From: Branchiostoma lanceolatum
Taxonomy: Eukaryota; Chordata; Leptocardii; Amphioxiformes; Branchiostomatidae
DNA length: 64,000 bases
Direction: 5' to 3'
Assembly (NCBI RefSeq): GCF_035083965.1
Contig: NC_089724.1
Coordinates: 13,634,910 to 13,698,909 of the forward strand
The translations under genes and the position numbers were made by a program. This document shows positions 58,861 to 64,000 of the stretch, one piece after another. The notes beneath the pieces are model-generated. The model saw only the letters and a program-made list of their open reading frames with translations. It was not told the DNA's origin and did not search any database. The stretch's first letter is position 1; each line of letters starts with the position of its first letter.

Positions 58861-61800
58861 CCTTGTCTGTCAAAAACCGAAGTAAGAAAAAAAAATCGGA
58901 TAAACAACAACAGGGAGGGCCACGTGCAAATGTTTATAAACAATACTCCAATTGTGACTTTGAACGTCTTCATGACGGTCTTAGCGTTTACAGTTTAGTT
59001 GGAACTGAACGGTTCACACGGATGTGGAAGATGTGTGCACGCGTGTGCATGTCACAGTGGGTGGCAACTTCTACATGCCTGCAACAGCGAAGCGCTGGAT
59101 GAAGGGGCTTCAGAACGAAAATGTCACTCCTCTTGCTGAGCGTATCTTTGTTACTTTGACATTTCGGGGACCAGGTGGTCGTAATCTTTTAAGTGCCTAT
59201 CCCTGAGACCCTCCAGGATGTGCGGATATATACATGTATGCACTTCTAGAGCGGTATTTATATCACGCCAATGTATATTCACGAATGATACGAACTACAT
59301 TTTAGGCATGTGAATTGGCAGCAACCGAAAAAATGCAAGTGAGGATGTAGTTTTAGCGGTATAAAAAGAAACTGACTCAACCAATTGAAAGTTCCGTCTC
59401 CAAATGTCAACTCGGACGGACGCGGGTTGAAAGGGCCTCATCAAGAGTTTCCTAACGCTAAGTCGTCATAGTGCCGTGGCGCTGACGCAGGTATCAGGAT
59501 CCTGTCACATGGATTTCCTGACAAGTACTCGTGTCTCTGACGTGTGCCAATTTAGTCACATTTCGAGGAGAGTACAATCGGCATTAATGATCGTGATTTC
59601 ACATTGGCAGAGGTGGTTAGAAGATGAGGAGTTCATCAACCTTACATTGCCTTTGCCATCTGCCAGTCCGGCAGCAGTCACTTTTGTATGCCCTGTGTCC
59701 GTTCCAATTTTCGGCATGCTGTGATGGTCATAAACCTACCTGCTGAGATACCTGGGTGAAGTTCGTCATCATAGATATAGCTCTGAGGTTGTCAGGATGT
59801 GTCAGGAATGCTGCAGCTTTGATATTGGTACTTTTTATATGGTTTAGATATTTCAATACAAAAGGTTTTTGAAAAAAATAGTTTTTATTGATTTATTGCC
59901 ATTATAAATCAATTCAGGTAGGTGCAGGCAGAATTTGCAATATATCTTTGAAAAGTAGAGACTCTTAGCTTTGTATTGATATATAACTTTATAGAGTTAT
60001 TTGTTGGCAAAGTATTAAAAAGATAGCAAAATTAAAGCAGTACCCCTCCTTTAAATAGGGTCAAGAAAGCCCAGCACAGGGACTACTATAGGGTAAAAAA
60101 AAGTCCAGCAGGACAAGGGTTAATATTACACACGTCCTCACTTATCTGCCCCATCATCTTCACTTCTTCGAATCTGTACGTCTCATGAGACAGCTTCGCT
60201 CAGTCACTCTTCCCACGGGTTATCTAAATAATCAAATGGCCACAATGTGATTTGACTGACTGTAGATATCACAAGTGTCTTCTGATGCGTTTGAACGCCT
60301 ACCTTGATACTATATATATTTTGAAGTCAGCCCAACCTACGACATAAGCCATGTTCGTGATTCGATCAGAGTTATTTGACTCTTCTGGACGCAGATTAAT
60401 TTCGAGTAAAACACCGTGCACTGGTGCGGCAACAAAACAACACGTAGCACTTCATTTGGAAAGCTGTGCGTGTATATATTGACAAAACAGTGTTTTCGAA
60501 GCGTCCTCGGGATAAGCTATGCTTGAAATCATGCTGGCAGGCTATGGCACCATCTGTTCAACGATACTTAAGTACCAGCCAAATAACCTAATTTCTCCAC
60601 ACAACAGGAGTGCTTGTCATGTAACATAATATTGGTTTTCGACCAGTAAGTGTGGAACAATGTTCTTCAAATTCAAATTTAATTATCAAGCAGATCCATG
60701 GAATTGAATCTACCTCTTTGAACAATAGCAATATCATAACAATGCTAAGTAAAGTCGAACATATTTGGGGGAACATGTGGGGTAGAACTTCTAAACAGTC
60801 AAACTATAAAGCTAACAATGTAGCTAACTAGCTAGCCACACAGCTAGCCAGCCAACTAGTCCAGCCAGGATCTCTCGACAAACTGGGCCCTAGAAATAGA
60901 CAAATCTTGCTGAATGGTTCTCATGGTACATATGTCTGTCAAAGATCACAGTACTAGTGAGCGCAAAGACGCGGAAGAATTTGCGAGTTCGTTGATGTGG
61001 CAGTACAGTGTCTGTCTGGTAATAGCAGTATCAATCATTTCTCTGTCCGACTGTTGGGGAACGGACACAAAGTGAAAGTGATTTCAAATCAGTTTAGCTC
61101 AAAATAACTCAATGAGGAGATGAGCTAATATTCCACTGGTCGTGACAGACGCTGTGTAATGTATCTACAGGTTCATTGTACCAGGGAAATTCCCCTTGGG
61201 CTAGCACTTTTCGTCCCGTTCTAAGGACTGTGACCCTTTCCAGTAACGCGCATGTCGTATTACCGATAAGAGCAGGGACTCCAACAATGATGTTCAAAAA
61301 CAAGTGGATTGACCAAACCAGACCAAATTCACGGTAAAACAGCAGCCTCGCCACCAAGTCGCCAGTCTATGTTGCTCAAATTTTGCCAAGAGTTCACCTC
61401 ATGCTTGACAGGTGAAAACGGAGGCTGGAGAGTGGATGCGACATTTTCAAGTAAAGAAGATCTTGAAGCAAGCGACACGTCTCGGTTACCCGTCTGGGCG
61501 CCTATGCTACATTTTGAGATCAATCATGCTGAATAAGGCAGCTGTTGTGATATTCCAGTGTGTTCTGCCCATGCACAAGTATTGGGAAAAGGCAAGTCGG
61601 AACATGAACGCTCCGTCCTGGACGTTTTTTCTCTAACCAGTGAAAAATCTTCAACCCGGCTCATGGGTGTTGATGCATCTCCATCGTTCTCCTACAAGTG
61701 CAGTTTTGATTTCCCAGACGCAGAAAATTTCCCCGACCTGCGCCTGGTGAAAAGCTAACATCAGAGATCCCATATGCCTTAAAATATGTTTTTAAAATGA

Positions 61801-62182
61801 CACGTAGATGACAAATTGTGGGCGACTTACCGTGTTGTGTTGTCGCAATTGCAATCTCTCCAGACTCCGAACTACTGTGCAGACTGTACTGTAATCACAT
61901 GTAGCCGTCGACGAATGTCTTGACGTGCGCGCAGCTGTCACTATGGTTACTAATTGCCTGCGACATTTCGGAAGACTTACTGAATCTCAAAATTCTTGGA
62001 AAGCACTAGTATATGGAGTCGAACGAAGACCACGTAGGCCGGAACCTCCAGACCTATCCGCAGCCTTGGGGCAGTAGAAACTAATAAACACTCGTGTTTC
62101 TGACGCACACACAGCCGATGTTTTTTGGTTTCACTGCGTTGTATAATGTGGCTCAAGCCTAGTTTCTGATATATGGCTTTTT
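58861..62182. other. Region upstream of the GPCR start without recognised exons
   Basis: This stretch lies 5' of the minus-strand GPCR. A strong minus-strand donor (cacg followed by gtaagt, exon edge near 61831) could end a 5'UTR exon of that gene. No coding exon with motifs was found. The aataa- and tta-rich stretches near 59860-60120 are plain AT-rich DNA. Confidence 0.35.
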
Positions 62183-63524
62183 ATCTTCGCCGAGTTCTTG
62201 TACTCGGAGAGGATTATGTTTTCGGTTGAAAAATCTGTTGGGTGGGTCTGAATGTATGTCAGGAGCATAACTCAAGAAAAATTCAATGAATCTTTATGAT
62301 TTTTAGTAGGTGTGTAGTGGTTGTGTAAAGGAAGGTCAAGTTCGAAAATGGTTTACCTTGCGTTTTTCAATAGTACTGCAGCGGACTTAGCATTTTTGTG
62401 TGTTTGTATGTAGGTAAAAAAAGTGACGGAAACGTTGATGAATCTTCATGATTTTTTGCAGGTGTGTAGATGTTGTGAAAACGGAGGTCAAGTACAAAAA
62501 TGGTTCTCCTGGCACTTTCCGTCGGTACTGCAGCGGGCTTTGTGTGGATGTGAATTTTCTTGTGGACAACATAACTCAAGAAGCTGTTGATGGATCCTTA
62601 TGATATTTAGTGGATGGGTAGGAGTTACCGAAAGGAAGGTCAAGTTCGATAATGGGCCTTCTAGCGGGTACCAAAGGTACTGCAGCAGAGCTTCAAAATT
62701 TAGGGGCATATTTTCTGAAAGTGCTATGGTCATGATTTTTGTGTGGTAGATAGTTCATGCCACAGAAAGTAAGTTCTGTAAATTTTGGCCCCCTAGCGGC
62801 TTGTTAAGAACCGCAGTGGGTGTTTTTTGTTTTGACATTCGGACATGAATAACTTGAGAATGGGTCGACAGATCGTCGTGATGTTTGGTATGTAGAGAGC
62901 TCGGATGGTGCTTTACATAATCAATGACTTATTATGCAAATAAGGAGCTAATTTGCATAATTAGTAAGGAAAGTTTGTTAACCCACTGCCTTTCAATGGG
63001 ACATGGGACAGTGTCAGGTCATGTAAACAGATAGCCTTGCATAAACGTACATGTAGGTCAAATAAATAAACAATTCTCCAAGCAGAGGTGTGGGTCCTGC
63101 TGGTTTTTGACGCGTTCAGTTTAAGCATTTTTGTTCAGCACGGTTGGCGACATAACGAAATAGGGACAAAATAGAAAGCCTGACTAGAAACACCTAAAAA
63201 CGTGCCAGATTTATTCTATTCATATGTATTGACTGTGCTATTTCATCATCACTTTCAACTTTCAACACTGCCATATCGAACCTTTGTGGCCCATATAATA
63301 TCAACATACTCAATTTTTTTCATGACCAGTTATAAGATATATCAGCACACTCTACACATATACTAGTCCTGTACCACCAAATGATTTTTAACCCTATCTT
63401 ATCTGGACTCATTCGCCCAATCATAACGTCCAAATGGTATGGTGCATGATCAAATTTGCAGGGGGTGATAGGCACGTAAATATAAATCACTTTCCATAAT
63501 AAGCCTTGATTATTTGGCGAAGAT
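62183..63524 (+). mobile_element. Non-autonomous TIR element (copy 2)
   Basis: The termini are atcttcgcc (62183-62191) and ggcgaagat (63516-63524). The start cttcgccgag and interior phrases (cataactcaagaa, gccccctagcgg, attatgcaaat...atttgcataat) match copy 1 at 31797-32906 in reverse orientation. The interior has three or four diverged internal repeats, each ending near ggtactgcagc. A decayed foldback element (63075-63210) sits inside it. Confidence 0.6.
63075..63210. mobile_element. Decayed relative of the 35968 foldback element
   Basis: The left-arm words ctccaagcag and ctggtttttgacg and the right-arm words aaatagaaagcc and cacctaaaaacg occur in the same order as in the intact copy, with many changes and a shortened right arm. 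Confidence 0.5.
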
Positions 63525-64000
63525 TATGTGTTTGTGGAACTCTAGTTGTCCTTGATATTGTTGGCGGTAAATTCGGGGCCGTCGGAGATGTGGATTCAAA
63601 GGCTTCAGACAATTGGGCCCGATTAAAAGACGTACTAATTTCTTTGTTTTGAACGTGAAACTGGAACATTGAAACCGTCTATTGCTGTGTTTTCCATACA
63701 AGGAGCAGGATGATATTGTTTTTCTTGTTTTCACTGTTTTTTTTTGGTCTTCTTGTTCCTTGACTGTTTTTGCTTTTGTTGTTGTGCATTGCTGTTTTGA
63801 ATAGAGCCTTGAGGGATTATACCTTCGGTGGGTCTTTTTGAGTACAGATTGATAACAAATACCCACCAACGTTGTCGGTTATTACACTAATGAAGTCATA
63901 AGGCGCCTTACAATTACGGCTAAGCCTAACGAACAGAATGTTAGAAAATGTCAGCTTTTGTGTCCGATAACGGATAAGTCACAAAACGCCAGAGTCACAA

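Noticed and set aside
63510-63869. 119-codon minus-strand frame, possibly a LINE ORF1 piece
   Set aside because: It crosses the end of TIR element copy 2 and shows no zinc-knuckle, coiled-coil heptads or polymerase motif that I can support.

Overview
The window is metazoan genomic DNA and looks like a lancelet (Branchiostoma-type) chromosome. It has compact multi-exon genes with GT-AG introns of a few hundred bases, strong similarity to vertebrate single-copy genes, and many small hairpin and terminal-inverted-repeat elements, with LINE, SINE and (CA)n repeats. The genus is an inference from gene content and repeat style. The kingdom-level call is firm.

Left part (1-21,900). The 5' half of a secreted IGFBP7/IGFBPL1/KAZALD1-type gene (IGF-binding module plus Kazal domain) lies on the minus strand at 45-2906 and runs off the left edge. 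A complete N-acetylglucosamine kinase gene (NAGK, 345 aa) lies on the minus strand at 9146-13817. Its eighth exon is duplicated as two 101-nt, same-phase versions that look mutually exclusive. NAGK shares a roughly 290-bp head-to-head promoter region with a complete VPS36 (ESCRT-II) gene on the plus strand (14108-16996, 391 aa). A small PARP-family ADP-ribosyltransferase gene follows on the minus strand (19049-21034, 257 aa). It has a shortened D-loop region and a polybasic tail ending in a CAAX box, CVVM.

Middle part (21,900-38,900). I see no convincing coding exons here. It holds a 5'-truncated, frameshifted L1/Tx1-type LINE (30552-34538) bounded by a 12-bp direct repeat. A 1.1-kb non-autonomous TIR element has inserted into that LINE. 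Next to it is an array of eight 127-bp tandem repeats, followed by a 190-bp foldback element.

Right part (38,900-64,000). One minus-strand rhodopsin-class GPCR gene (38914-58310, 543 aa, about 215-residue cytoplasmic tail) is split by a 15-kb intron immediately after the DRY motif. Nested in that intron, on the opposite strand, are two intronless, tandemly duplicated Kv potassium-channel genes (438 and 427 aa). Both have an SVGYGD filter and a PLT in place of the S6 PxP motif. The same intron carries a near-perfect inverted repeat with two 812-bp arms. A tRNA-derived SINE and a second copy of the TIR element (62183-63524) lie near the right end.

All gene models were assembled by hand from reading frame, splice-site dinucleotides, phase agreement between exons and remembered family motifs. 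No alignment or transcript data were available.
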